Assembly (NCBI RefSeq): GCF_002575655.3
Contig: NC_053035.3
Span: forward strand, 501,858,601 to 501,922,600
DNA: 64,000 nt
Direction of reading: 5' to 3'
DNA from: Aegilops tauschii subsp. strangulata
Taxonomy: Eukaryota; Streptophyta; Magnoliopsida; Poales; Poaceae
Part shown: positions 10,124 through 21,729 of the stretch, in pieces
How the letters are laid out: each line of letters starts with the position of its first letter
How positions within the stretch are numbered: the first letter of the stretch is position 1
The notes under the pieces: generated by a model
The model's database searches: none
What the model was told of the DNA's origin: nothing
The model's input: the letters and a program-made list of their open reading frames with translations, nothing else
Translations under genes and position numbers: made by a program

Positions 10124-12950
10124 GCATCCCCAAGCTTAATTCCTGCTCATCCTCGAGTAGGTAAATGATAAAAACAGAATTTTTGATGTGGAATGCTACT
10201 TAACATATTTATCAATGTAATCGTCTCTATTGTGGCAAGAATATTCAGATCCATAAGATTCAAAACAAAAGTTTAATATTGACATGAAAACAATAATACT
10301 TCAAGCATACTAAAAAGCAATCATGTCTTCTCAAAATAACATGGCCAAAGAAAGCTATCCCTACAAAATCATATAGTCTGGCTATGCTCTATCTTCATCA
10401 CACAAAATATTTAAATCATGCACAACCCCGATTTCGTCCAAGCAATTTTTTCATACTTTAGTATTCTCAAACTTTTTCAATTTTCATGCAGTACATGAGC
10501 ATGAGCCATGGATATAGCACTATGGGTGCAATAGAATGGTGGTTGTGGAGAAAACAAAAAAGAGGAAGGTGGTCTCACATCAACTAGGCATATTAATGGG
10601 CTATGGAGATGCCCATCAATAGATATCAATGTGAGTGAGTAGGGATTGCCATGCAACGGATGCACTAGAGCTATAAGTGTATGAAAGCTGAAAAAGAAAC
10701 TAAGTGGGTGTGCATCCAACTTGCTCGCTCACGAAGACCTAGGGCATTTGAGGAAGCCCATCATTGGAATATACAAGCCAAGTTCTATAATGAAAAATTC
10801 CCACTAGTATATGAAAGTGACAAAATAGGAGACTCTCTATCATGAAGTTCATGGTTCTACTTTGAAGCACAAGTGTGGTAAAAGGATAGTAGCATTGCCC
10901 CTTCTCTCTTTTTCTCTCATTTTTTTATTTTTTTATTTGGGCCTTTTCTCTTTTTTATGGCTTCTTTTTTTATTTTATTTTATTTTTCGTCTGGAGTCTC
11001 ATCCCGACTTGTGGGGGAATCATATCTCCATCATCCTTTCCTCACTGGGACAATGCTATAATAATGAAGATCATCACACTTTTATTTACTTACAACTCAA
11101 GAATTACAACTCGATACTTAGAACAAGATATGACTCTATATGAATGCCTCCGGCGGTGTACCGGGATGTGCAATGAATCAAGAGTGACATGTATGAAAGA
11201 ATTATGAAAGGTGGCTTTGCCACAAATACGATGTCAACTACATGATCATGCAAAGCAATATGTCAATGATGAAGCGTGTCATAATAAACCGAACGATGGA
11301 AAGTTGCATGGCAATATATCTCGGAATGGCTATGGAAATGCCATAATAGGTAGGTATGGTGGCTGTTTTGAGGAGGGTAAATGGTGGGTGTATGGTATCG
11401 GCGAAAGTTGCGCGACACAAGAGAGGCTAGCAATGGTGGAAGGGTGAGAGTGCGTATAATCCATGGACTCAACATTAGTCATAATGAACTCACATACTTA
11501 TTGCAAAAATCTACAAGTCATCAAAATCAAGCACTACGCGCATGCTCCTAGGGGAAGGGTTGGTAGGAGTTCACCATCGTGCGATCCCGACCTCAACTCA
11601 TAAGGAAGACAATCAATAAATAAATCATGCTCCGACTTCATCACATAACGGTTCACCATACGTGCATGCTACGGGAATCACAAACTTTAACACAAGTATC
11701 TCTCAAATTCACAACTACTCCACTAGCATGACTCTAATGTCACCATCTTCATACTCAAAACAATCATAAGGAATCAAACTTCGCATAGTATTCAATGCAC
11801 TTTATATGAAAGTTTTTATTATATCCCTCTTGGATGACCATCATATTAGGACTAAATTCATAACCAAAGCAAATTAACATGCTGTTTAAGACTCTCAAAA
11901 TAATATAATTGAAGCATGAGATTTCATCTATTTCTTCAAAATAAAACCACCGTCGTGCTCTAAAAGGATATAAGTGAAGCACCAGAGCAAATGACAAACT
12001 ACTCTAAAAGATATAAGTGAAGATCAATGAGTAGTCGAATAATTATGCAACTATGTGAAGACTCTCTAAAATTTAAGAATTTAAGATCTTGGGATATTAT
12101 TAAAACAGCAAGCAAAACAAAATAGAAGAAAATGACGCTCCAAGCAAAACACATATCATGTGGTAAATAAAAATATAGCTCCAAGTAAGGTTACCGATGA
12201 ACGAAGTTGAAAGAGGGGATGCCATCCGGGGCATCGCCAAGCTTAGGCTCTTTATTTTCCTTGAATATTACCTTGGGGTGCCTTGGGAATCCCCAAGCTT
12301 AGGCTCTTGCCACTCCTTATTCCATAGTCCATCGAATCTTTACCCAAAACTTGAAAACTTCACAACACAAAACTCAACAGAAAACTAGTAAGCTCCGTTA
12401 GTATAAGAAAATAAATCACCACTTTTGGTACTGTTTTTTAACTCATTATTTATTTATATTGGTGTAGTATCTACTTTATTCCAACTTCTCTATGGTTCAT
12501 ACCCTCCGATACTACTCATAGGTTCATCAAAATAAGCAAACAACACATAGAAAACAGAATCTGTCAAAAACAGAACATTCTATAGTAATCTGTAACTCTC
12601 GAATACTTCTGTAACTCCAAAAATCCATCCAAATTAGGAAAACCTTAGAAATTTGTGTACCAATCCATAGAAAAAAGAATCAGATCAAAAGAACGTTTCT
12701 GTGAATTATCAAAACTAATTTACTGAGCGCAGAAGTTTCTGATTTTCAGCTGGATCAACACAACTATCACCGTAAGCTATCCTAAAGGTCTTACTTGGCA
12801 CTTTATTGAAACAAAAGCTATAAAACATGATTACTACAGTATATTAATCATGTTAATACACAAAAACAGTAAGGGTAAATATTGGGTTGTCTCCCAACAA
12901 GCGCTTTTCTTTAATGCCTTTTTAGCTGGGCATGATGATTTCAATGATGT
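10124..12950 (-). other. non-coding 3' half of Gypsy element B
   Basis: No substantial open frame. Homologous, in opposite orientation, to 22340-24569 of element A and partly to 49400-50150 of element C. Contains an oligopyrimidine stretch near 10900-10990 and copies of the AAGCTTGGGGAT motif on the minus strand at 10124-10137, 12231-12244 and 12288-12300. The conserved CGCTTGTTGGGAGACAACCC-type block that follows the ORF in this group lies near 12880-12905. Confidence 0.75.
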
Positions 12951-14791
12951 TCACATAAAAGATAAGAATTGAAACACAAAGAGAGCATCATGAAGAATAT
13001 GACTAGCACATTTAAGTCTAACCCACTTCCTATGCATAGGTATTTTGTGAGCAAACGACTTATGGGAACAAGAAACAACTAGCATAGGAATGTAAAACAA
13101 GCAAATCTTCAAGATTTTCAACACATAGAGAGGAAACTTGATATTATTGCAATTCCTACAAGCATATATTCCTCCCTCATAATAAATTTCAGTAGCATCA
13201 TGAATTAATTCAACAATATAACTATCACATAAAGCTTTCTTTTCATGATCTACAAGCATAGAAATTTTATTACTCTCCACATAAGCAAATTTCTTCTCAT
13301 TCGGAATAGTGGGAATATCATAAAAAAAACTCGAATACTATAAATTGTTTCCACATTAAAAGAATAATGTTCAGAAAAAGGGTAATCATAATCATGACAA
13401 GTTTTTTAAATATAATCATCACTACTTTTTATAACATAAGTATCATCACAATAATCATCATAAGTAGCAACTTTGTTCTCATCATAATCAATTGAAACCT
13501 CTTCCAAGATAGTGGAATCATTACTAAATAAAGTCGTGACCTCTCCAAATCCACTTTCATAATTATCACAATAAGATTCAACACCCTCCAAAATAGTGGG
13601 ATCATTACTGCCTAAAGTTGACACTCTTCCAAACCCACTTTCATCAATATAATCATCATAAATAGGAGGCATGCTATCATCATAATAAATTTGCTCATCA
13701 AAACTTGGGGGACTAAAAATATCATCTTCATCAAACGTAGCATTCCCAAGCTTGGTACAAACATTAATTGCAGCAAATAAATTCTCAAACATATCATTCT
13801 CATCAAACATAGCTTCCCCAAGCTTGGGCCTTTGCATATCATAAGCATAATCACTCTCATCATTAATAGTATGGATAGCACCAATAGTATAGCAATTATC
13901 ATCATCACAATGAGTAATAGGAGCAACATCATTTGGGAGGGATACCTTTTTACCTTTGCTTATCCGTCTTTTCTTTTTCTTCTTCACATTATGTGTGGGT
14001 TTAATCCTCTTTTTGGAGCTCCTTATTAATGAGATTGGTTGAATAGAAGGCTCCTCCTTGTTACCTTATTCATCATAAGAAATAATAGGAGGATATTGGG
14101 AAGTCTCTTCCCTTTCATTAGTATTCTCCTCATCTTCTATTTGTTTTCTTGTCTTTATGTAATTGGTAATATAAGGATTTTCAATGCAATTCACCACACA
14201 ATACATAAAAATTTCTTCTAGATCAAAATCAAGAACTTTATCCAGGACAAATTCTGGAAGATCATCAGTTATACGTTTCATTTGTTCATAACCCACAAGC
14301 AAACTAAGTTCATTATGATGCGCAAGGGAAATCAAGTCATCACAATTTTTGGACACGATTCGATCATGAAACAATTTGCATTGGAGATTTAAATGATCAC
14401 GTTCATTGCAAAGCTCACAAGGATGGCAAAGAAATTTTAAATTTTCAGCACAAGCATCTAGCCTCTCTTGCAACCATTTAGTTTCTAAATACTTATGCCT
14501 CTTGCAAAATCTATCTTCCCTATTTGGTGTGTGCTTGCAAGCTCTATGCACTTCACAAAAATTGACATGCTTATAAGAGACTATTTTATCATTACTAGTG
14601 CAATCATCATTAGTACTATGGATATTCAAAGAGTTCATACTAACAACATTGCAATCAGGCTCATCATTCAAAGATTGTATGCCAAACATTTTATTGCATT
14701 CTTCTTCTAACACTTTGGCACAATTATCGGAATCCTTATTTTCACGGAAGACACTAAAAAGATGAAGCATATGAGGCAACCTCAATTCCAT
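12951..14791 (-). pseudogene. broken coding cassette of element B (unknown function)
   Basis: Starts at ATG 14791, about 95 bases after the primer site. The first part (241 codons to 14066) has a Cys/His-rich middle (CEVHRACKH, CHPCELCNE) and then a stop. Two further open parts follow: 13987-13406 (193 codons, lysine-rich then very acidic Asp/Tyr-rich) and 13280-12951 (109 codons with YACRNCNN). The same order of segments appears, shortened, at 48623-49399 in element C, so the pieces once formed one frame of roughly 600 residues now broken by stops or frameshifts. I do not recognise the protein. It is not a standard gag, protease, RT or integrase. Confidence 0.75.
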
Positions 14792-14886
14792 TATTGTAGT
14801 TTTCTTTTATAGACTAAACTAGTGATAAAACAAGGAACAAAAAGATTCGATTGCAAGATCTAAAGATATACCTTCAAGCACTAACC

Positions 14887-14904
14887 TCCCCGGCAACGGC
14901 GCCA
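14887..14904 (-). promoter_or_regulatory. primer binding site of element B
   Basis: TGGCGCCGTTGCCGGGGA on the minus strand, ten bases inside the LTR end. This matches the complement of a plant tRNA-Asp 3' end, as used by Athila-like Gypsy elements. Identical to the sites of elements A (20688) and C (48507). Confidence 0.9.
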
Positions 14905-14914
14905 GAAAAGAGCT

Positions 14915-16536
14915 TGATGTCTACTACACAACCTTCTTCTTGTAGACGTTGTTGGGCCTCCAAGTGCAGAGGTTTCTAGGACAGTAGCAAATTTCCCTCA
15001 AGTGGATGACCTAAGGTTTATCAATCCGTGGGAGGCGTAGGATGAAGATAGTCTCTCTCAAACAACCCTGCAACCAAATAACAAAGAGTCTCTTGTGTCC
15101 CCAACACACCCAATACAATGGTGCACTAGTTCGGCGAAGAGATGGTGATACAAGTGCAATATGGATGGTAGATATAGGTTGTTGTAATATGAAAATATAA
15201 AAACAGCAAGGTAACAAGTGGTAAAAGTGAGCGTAAACAGTATTGCAATGCTTCGAAACAAGGCCTAGGGTTCATACTTTCACTAGTGCAAGTTCTCTCA
15301 ACAATGATAACATAATTAGATCATATAACAATCCCTCAACATGCAACAAAGAGTCACTCCAAAGTCACTAATATCGGAGAACAAACGAAGAGATTATTGT
15401 AGGGTACGAAACCACCTCAAAGTTATTCTTTCCGGTCAATCCATTGGGCTATTCCTATAAGTGTCACAAACAGCCCTAGAGTTCGTAGTAAAATAACACC
15501 TTAAGACACAAATCAACCAAAACCCTAATGTCACCTAGATATTCCAATGTCACCTCAAGTATCCGTGGGTATGATTATATGATATGCATCACACAATCTC
15601 AGATTCATCTATTCAACCAACACAAAGAACTTCAAAGAGTGCCCCAAAGTTTCTACCGGAGAGTCATGACGAAAATGTGTGCCAACCCCTATGTATAGGT
15701 TCCCAAGCTCACGGAAACCGCAAGTTGATCACCAAAACATACATCAAGTGAATCAATAGAATACCCCATTGTCACCACGGGTATCCCACGCAAGACATAC
15801 ATCAAGTGTTCTCAAATCCTTAAAGACTCAATCCGATAAGATAACTTCAAAGGGAAAACTCAATCCATTACAAGAAGATAGAGGGGGAGAAACATCATAA
15901 GATCCAACTATAATAGCAAAGCTCGCGATACATCAAGATCGTGCCATATCAAGAACACGAGAGAGAGAGAGAGATCAAACACAGAGCTACTGGTACATAC
16001 CCTCAGCCTCGAGGGTGGACTACTCCCTCCTCATCATGGAGAGCGCCGGGATGATGAAGATGGCCACCGGTGATGATTCCCCCCTCTGGCAGGGTGCCGG
16101 AACAGGGTCCCAATTGGTTTTTGGTGGCTACAGAGGCTTGCGGCGGCGGAACTCCCGATAGGTTATTTTCTGGAGGTTTGGGGACTTATAGGAGAGGTTG
16201 GCATCGAGAACAAGTCAGGGGGCCTCCCGGAGAGTCCACGAGGCACAGGGGCGCGCCCCAGGGGGGTGGGTGTGCCCTCCACCCTCGTGGGGCCCCCGGG
16301 ACTCCCATCCGGTAACTCTTCATTCCGGTATTTTTTATATTTTCCAGAAAAATCTCCGTTGATTTTCAGCGCATTCTGAGAACTTTTATTTGTGCACAAA
16401 AACAACACCACGGTAGCTCTGCTAAAAACAGCGTCAGTCCGGGTTATTTCTAACCAAATCATACCAAAATCATGTAAAAATATTATAAACATGGCATGAA
16501 TACATAAAAAATTATAGATACGTTGGAGACGTATCA
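14915..16536 (-). repeat. 5' LTR of Gypsy element B
   Basis: 1,622 bp; on the minus strand it begins TGATACGTCTCC (16536) and ends GTAGTAGACATCA (14915). It is followed inward by the primer site. It is the first part of the 4.9-kb duplicated block. Contains a GA microsatellite near 15959-15973. Confidence 0.93.
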
Positions 16537-16587
16537 ATAACCATCTCAGAGCTCTGGTGTCATAAGTGTACAGTTTGTATAGTTTAT

Positions 16588-17016
16588 TGATGTCTAATAC
16601 GCAACTTTATTCTTGTAGACTATGTTGGGCATCTAAGCGCAGAGTTTTGTAGAACAACAGCAAATTTCTCTCGAGTGGATGACCTAAGATTTATCAATCT
16701 GTGGGAGGTGTAGGATGAAGATATTCTCTCTTAAACAACACTACAATCAAATACAAGAAATCTCTTGTGCCTCCAATACACCCAATACAATGGTAAATTG
16801 CATAGGTGCACTAGTTCGGCGAAGAAATGATGATACAAATGTAGTACGGATAGTAGATATAGGTTTTTGCAATCTGAAATAATAAAAACAGCAAGGTAGC
16901 AAGTGATAGAAAGTGAGCATAAACGGTATTGCAAGGCTTGGAAAACTTGCCAAGGGTTCATACTATCATTAGTGCAATCTCTCAACGGTACTAACATAAT
17001 TGAATCATATAATACT
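16588..17016 (-). repeat. old LTR relic D, part 1 (left copy)
   Basis: Starts TTGATGTCTAATACGCAAC and is a diverged relative of the B LTR (compare the GGATGACCTAAG.TTTATCAATC region of both). It is interrupted by solo LTR S and resumes at 18661. Confidence 0.8.
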
Positions 17017-18021
17017 TGATGCGGCTTGAACTACGTCGTTATTTCCACAAAGAGGAAGGGATGATGCAGCACAGTGACGGTAGGTATTTCCCTCAGTGAT
17101 GAGACCAAGGTAATCGAACCAGTAGGAGAACCACGCAACACCATGTAAACATCTCCTGCACACAAAGAACAAATACTTGCAACCCGACGTAAGAGAGGGG
17201 TTGTCAATCCCTCACGGGTAAAAAGATAGGTAAAATTGTAGTAGATTGTATAAATAGATCTCGCGGGAACGCGAGCTAAAATACATAATAAAAATTGCAG
17301 CAAGGTATTTTTGTATTTTTGGTTTAATAGATCTGAAAATAAAAGCAAATAAAAATAGATCGTGAAGGCAAATATAATAAAGAAGAGACCCGGGGCCGTA
17401 GATTGCACTAGTGGCTTCTCTCGTGAAAAATAGCATACGGTGGGTAAACAAATTACTGTTTGGAAATTGATAGAACTTCAAATAATCATGACGATATCCA
17501 GGCAATGATCATTATATAGGCATCATGTCCAAGATTAGTAGACCGACTCCTGCCTGCATCTACTACTAGTACTCCACACATCGACCGCTATCCAGCATGC
17601 ATCTAGTGCATTAAGTTCATGGAGAAACAGAGTAATGCAATAAAAACGATGACATGATGTAGACAAGATCTATTTATGTAGAAATAGACCCCATCTTGTT
17701 GTCCTTAATAGCAATGATACATACGTGTCGGTTCCCCTTCTGTCACTGGGATCAAGCACCGTAAGATCGAACCCATCACAAAGCACCTCTTCCCATGGCA
17801 AGAAAAATCGATCTAGTCGGCCTAACTAAACCAAAGATTCGAAGAAGAAATATGAGGCTATAAGTAATCATACATATAAGAGATCAAAAGACTCAAATAA
17901 CTTTCATGGATAAAAACATAGATCTGATCATAAACTCAAAGTTCATCGGATCCCAACAAACACACCGCGAAAAGAGTTACATCAAATAGATCTCCAAGAG
18001 ACCATTATATTGAGAATCAAA

Positions 18022-18052
<31 letters not shown>

Positions 18053-18655
18053 GGAGATAGAGAGAGATAGATAGATAGATAGAGAGAGAGAAAGCCATCT
18101 ATCTACTAACTACGGATCCGTGGGTCTACAATGAACTACTCACGCGTCATCAGAGAGGCACCAATGAGGATGATGAAACCCTCTATGATGGTGTCTAGAT
18201 TGGATCTGTGGTTTATGGAACTTGCGGCGGCTGGAATTGATTTTTGTCGACTCCCCTAGGGTTTCTAGAATATTAGGGTATTTATAGAGCAAAGAGGCGG
18301 TGCAGGAGGCCACTAAGGTGGGCACAACACACCTGGGCGCGCCTGGGCCCCCAGGCACGCCCTGGTGGGTTGTGCTCCCCTTGGATCTCCCCTCAGGTAC
18401 TTTCTTGGCCCAACAGGTGTCTTCTGGTCTAGAAAAAATCACCAAAAAGTTTCCCTGCGTTTGGACTCCGTTTGGTATTGATCTTCTGCGAAGTAAAAAA
18501 CAAGCAAAAAACAGCAAGTGGCACTGGGCACTATGTCAATAGGTTAGTCCCAAAAAATGATATAAAGTTGCTATAAAATGATTGTAAAACATCCAAGATT
18601 GATAATATAACAGCATGGAACAATCAAAAATTATAGATATGTTGGAGACGTATCA
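17017..18655 (-). repeat. solo LTR S (left copy)
   Basis: 1,639 bp with TG...CA ends; reads TGATACGTCTCCAACATATC on the minus strand from 18655. No internal sequence or primer site is attached. It splits LTR relic D: flanks are ATACT (17012-17016) and AAACT (18656-18660), a five-base duplication with one mismatch. Contains GA/GATA microsatellites around 18017-18092. Confidence 0.88.
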
Positions 18656-18660
18656 AAACT

Positions 18661-19510
18661 CTCTCAAAGTGAGGCAAAGAATAACTCCAAAGTCTCTATT
18701 CTTATTGGAGAAAGTAGGATGAAATTGCGTAGGTAGTAAACCATCTCAAAGTTGGGTTTCCAATCAATCTTATGAACCACCCCAAAGTGTCACGAATAGT
18801 TCTAGAGATTGTACTCCGACAACACCATATGATACTAATCAATCAACTCTAATGTCACCTACATACTCCAATGTCACCACGAGTATCTGCGAGTGAGACA
18901 TGCATCAGATCTCAAATCCAAAGTATTCAATCCGATAACAGAGAAACCTCAAAGAGCAATATTTAGTTCACCACAAAAGAGATAGAGGGGAAGAACCCCA
19001 TATGATATATTAACAAACTTCATGGTACATAAACATCTCCTATAAAGATCACGAGAGAGGGAGAGAGAGAGAGAGACCAAACACATAGATACTGGTACAT
19101 ACCCTCAGCCCCGAGGGTGAACTACTCCCTCCTCGTCATGGAGGCAACAAGGATGATGAATATGGCCTCTGTGATGGATTCCTCCTCCGGCGGAGCAGCG
19201 GGAAAGGCCTCCAAATGAGATCACTTTGGAACAGAGGCTTGCGGCGGCAGAGAAAAAGTTCTAGGTTACTTTTCGGACATTTCTGGATTTATAGGAATTT
19301 TTAGCATTGGATTCACGCTAGGGGGAGTCCCAAGGGTCCCACAACCTCAGGTGGCACGCCCGGGGGGCGTTCCCCTTGAGCTTGTGGGCCCCCTAGCACC
19401 TTCTGGTCCTTCCTCGAAGCTTCCTGGGTCCCTTCTTGTCCATAAAAAAACACCGTAAATTTTTATCGCGTTTGGACTTCATTTGGTATGGTTTTTCTAC
19501 GAAATTAAGA
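18661..19510 (-). repeat. old LTR relic D, part 2 (left copy)
   Basis: Resumes D after the solo LTR with the phrase CTCTCAAAGTGAGGCAAAG and continues through the GA-rich and CCCTCAGCC.CGAGGGTG region typical of this LTR group. It is cut off near 19510 before the TGATACGTC start, so the rest of that element was lost. Confidence 0.75.
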
Positions 19511-19849
19511 AAATGGTGCACATATTATCTCACTAGTGATAATATAGACTGATCTATGAGAAATTGTACTAAAGTGTTTGATTGACTAAGGTGCTTGTTG
19601 AAACAGACTGCCAAGTACTATCTTTGTGGAATGAAGAGGGAATGCAGCGATTAGTTGGGTATCAGTTGGCGTGCGAGATGAAGATTACTCTTTCATCCTT
19701 CTAGGGTTCAAGTCCCAGTTTGCATGAATAAATAGAAATGTTGCTGCAGACATTTGTGCAAGAGAGGTTGTACTGAACTATGATGTAATCCTATATTGAA
19801 CTTTGATGAAATCTATGTATTTCTGGACGACATTATTCGATCAAAGAAT
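19511..19849. other. low-copy tail of the duplicated block, with a SINE-like head
   Basis: No open frame of note. Around 19640-19720 there is a tRNA-like pair of pol III boxes on the plus strand: a box A-like TAGTTGGGTATC and, about 55 bases later, GGTTCAAGTCC, a good box B. This may be a SINE head or a tRNA relic. The same sequence recurs near 33862-33942. Confidence 0.4.
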
Positions 19850-20676
19850 GTATGATTTGTTATCTTTTCAAGTCTCTTCGAATTATCAGTTTGGTTTGGC
19901 CTACTAGATTGATCTTTCTTGCAATGGGAGAAGTGCTTAGCTTTGGGTTCAATCTTGCGGTGTCGTTTCCCAGTGATAGCAGGGGCAGCAAGGCACGTAT
20001 TGTATTGTTGCCATCGAGGATAAAATGATGAGGTTTATATCATATCGCTTGAGTTTATTCCTCTACATCATGTCATCTTGCCTAATGCGTTACTCTGTTC
20101 TTATGAACTTAATACTCGAGATGCATGTTGGATAGCGGTCGATGTGTGGAGTAATAGTAGTAGATGCAGAATCGTTTCGGTCTACTTGTCGCGGACGTGA
20201 TGCCTATATACATGATCATGCCTAGATATTCTCATAACTATGCACTTTTCTATCAATTGCTCGACAGTAATTTGTTCACCCACCGTAATACTTATGCTAT
20301 CTTGAGACAAGCCACTAGTGAAACCTATGCCCCCCGGGTCTATTTTCCATCATATTAATCTCCCGTCAACTAGCTATTTTTGTCGCCGTTTATTTAGGAA
20401 TCTTTACTTTTAATCTTTATCATAAAAATACCAAAAATATTATCTTATCATCTCTATAGGATCTCACTTTTGCAAGTGGCCATGAAGGGATTGACAACCC
20501 CTTTATCGCGTTGGTTGCAAGGTTCTTATTTGTTTGTGTAGGTACGAGGGACTTGCGTGTGGCCTCCTACTGGATTGATACCTTGGTTCTCAAAAACTGA
20601 GGGAAATACTTACGCTACTTTGCTGCATCACCCTTTCCTCTTCAAGGGAAAACCAACGCATGCTCAAGAGGTAGCA
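19850..20676 (+). repeat. truncated 5' LTR of element A
   Basis: Matches 25309-26134 of the 3' LTR and ends CAAGAGGTAGCA. The first ~740 bases of the LTR, including the TGATACGTC start and promoter, are absent, so A can no longer be transcribed from its own 5' LTR. Confidence 0.92.
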
Positions 20677-20687
20677 AGAAGGATTTC

Positions 20688-20705
20688 TGGCGCCGTTGCC
20701 GGGGA
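20688..20705 (+). promoter_or_regulatory. primer binding site of element A
   Basis: TGGCGCCGTTGCCGGGGA, eleven bases after the LTR end, the tRNA-Asp type. Confidence 0.9.
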
Positions 20706-20889
20706 GTCTACGCACAAGTCAAGACATACCAAGTACACATCACAAACTCTTATCCCTTGCATTACATTATTTGCCATTTGCCTCTCGTTTTCCTCTCCCC
20801 CACTTCACCTTTGCCGTTTTATTCACCCTCTCTTTCTATTCGCCTCTTTTTCGCTTGCTTCTTGTGTGTCCGTTCTCTGTGCTGCCGTC

Positions 20890-21729
20890 ATGTCTGAAAC
20901 TGGGGAGGTTATTGTTGATAAGGATAATAATATGGAAAACTTTGATGTTTTTGATGATCCTCTTGAAGATCCTACTATTTTACACACTAAAAAGTTTTGG
21001 ATTGGTAGCGGTAATATTATTGGGAAAGGAGTTATTAAAGATTTCTTTACTTGTGCCGGTGCCCTGCCCTCTATGGGTGGGTCTATTCTTCATAGAACTA
21101 GTAGTCTTGTGGATGCTATATCCTTGCTCGTAGTTGAACTTGAAAGACAATATATCCATATGCATCCTTGCATACAAAGGATTTTTCTAGAGTTTTCCAA
21201 TATCGAGCATTCTTCTGTTAAGCGAGCGGCTACTATCTTTTTGGCACATGAGTTCAGATTTATAATGAAAGAGGCCAATGAATTTTTTTCGCATTATAGG
21301 GTGGATGCTGGTCATCCTCCCATAGAAGCTATCCTTTTTAATCAAGAAGACTTAATGCGTTTACGATCTTTAGATCATGTTGCTTACAATGAAAACCTTA
21401 AAAAGAAGGTTCCTATCGATGTTCTAGTAGATAGAATTTCTGAACTCAATGATGACTTTGCTATTCAGAACAACGGGTTAGGTTTTTCTCTTGAACAAAG
21501 GCTCGTGACTTATTGCCAAAAGAATGCTTATAATGATGAATTGGTTGTGCAATATAAGGGGCCAAAGGAGGAACCCATACCTCCCGAGCTTGATCTTGGG
21601 GACTTTTGTCCCATTAAATTTAGCCCTTTTGATTACTTTTGCTTGCCACAAAGAAAACTTTCCGCTGAACATAGTGAATATGAGATGAGTTTTCGTGATT
21701 TACCTTACCATTATTATGGCAATACCTAG
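20890..21729 (+). CDS. intact ORF of Gypsy element A, unknown function
   Basis: 279 codons from ATG at 20890 (MSETGEV...) to TAG. The frame is open further upstream into the LTR, but this ATG is the natural start because it follows the primer site and leader and begins a compositionally distinct acidic N-terminus. No zinc knuckle, protease DSG/DTG, RT or integrase motif is present, so it is not a standard gag-pol. Visible features: an acidic first 45 residues, a helical middle with Leu/Ile/Phe-rich stretches, two nearby histidines in the ERQYIHMH segment, and a Pro/Glu-rich then Tyr-rich C-terminus (YHYYGNT). It could be a gag-like nucleocapsid partner supplied to a helper element, but that is inference. 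Confidence 0.7.
   Translation: MSETGEVIVDKDNNMENFDVFDDPLEDPTILHTKKFWIGSGNIIGKGVIKDFFTCAGALPSMGGSILHRTSSLVDAISLLVVELERQYIHMHPCIQRIFLEFSNIEHSSVKRAATIFLAHEFRFIMKEANEFFSHYRVDAGHPPIEAILFNQEDLMRLRSLDHVAYNENLKKKVPIDVLVDRISELNDDFAIQNNGLGFSLEQRLVTYCQKNAYNDELVVQYKGPKEEPIPPELDLGDFCPIKFSPFDYFCLPQRKLSAEHSEYEMSFRDLPYHYYGNT

Larger units (their letters stand above)
14915..19849. repeat. 4.9-kb duplicated block, left copy
   Basis: Direct duplicate of 29235-34081. Both contain, in order, a B-type LTR, a 51-bp spacer, LTR relic D split by solo LTR S, and a low-copy tail ending GATCAAAGAAT. Differences are about 1.5-2.5% by eye plus small indels, including 72 bases present only here (17761-17832). Left of this copy is the body of element B; right of it is a truncated LTR of element A. 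Confidence 0.92.

Noticed and set aside
10862..11143. 93-codon ORF with a hydrophobic Phe/Leu run
   Set aside because: It is the translation of the oligopyrimidine tract in the element B non-coding region, not a membrane protein.
20557..20889. N-terminal extension of the element A ORF into the LTR
   Set aside because: This part crosses the LTR end and primer site and reads as translated non-coding sequence. The ATG at 20890 is the natural start.
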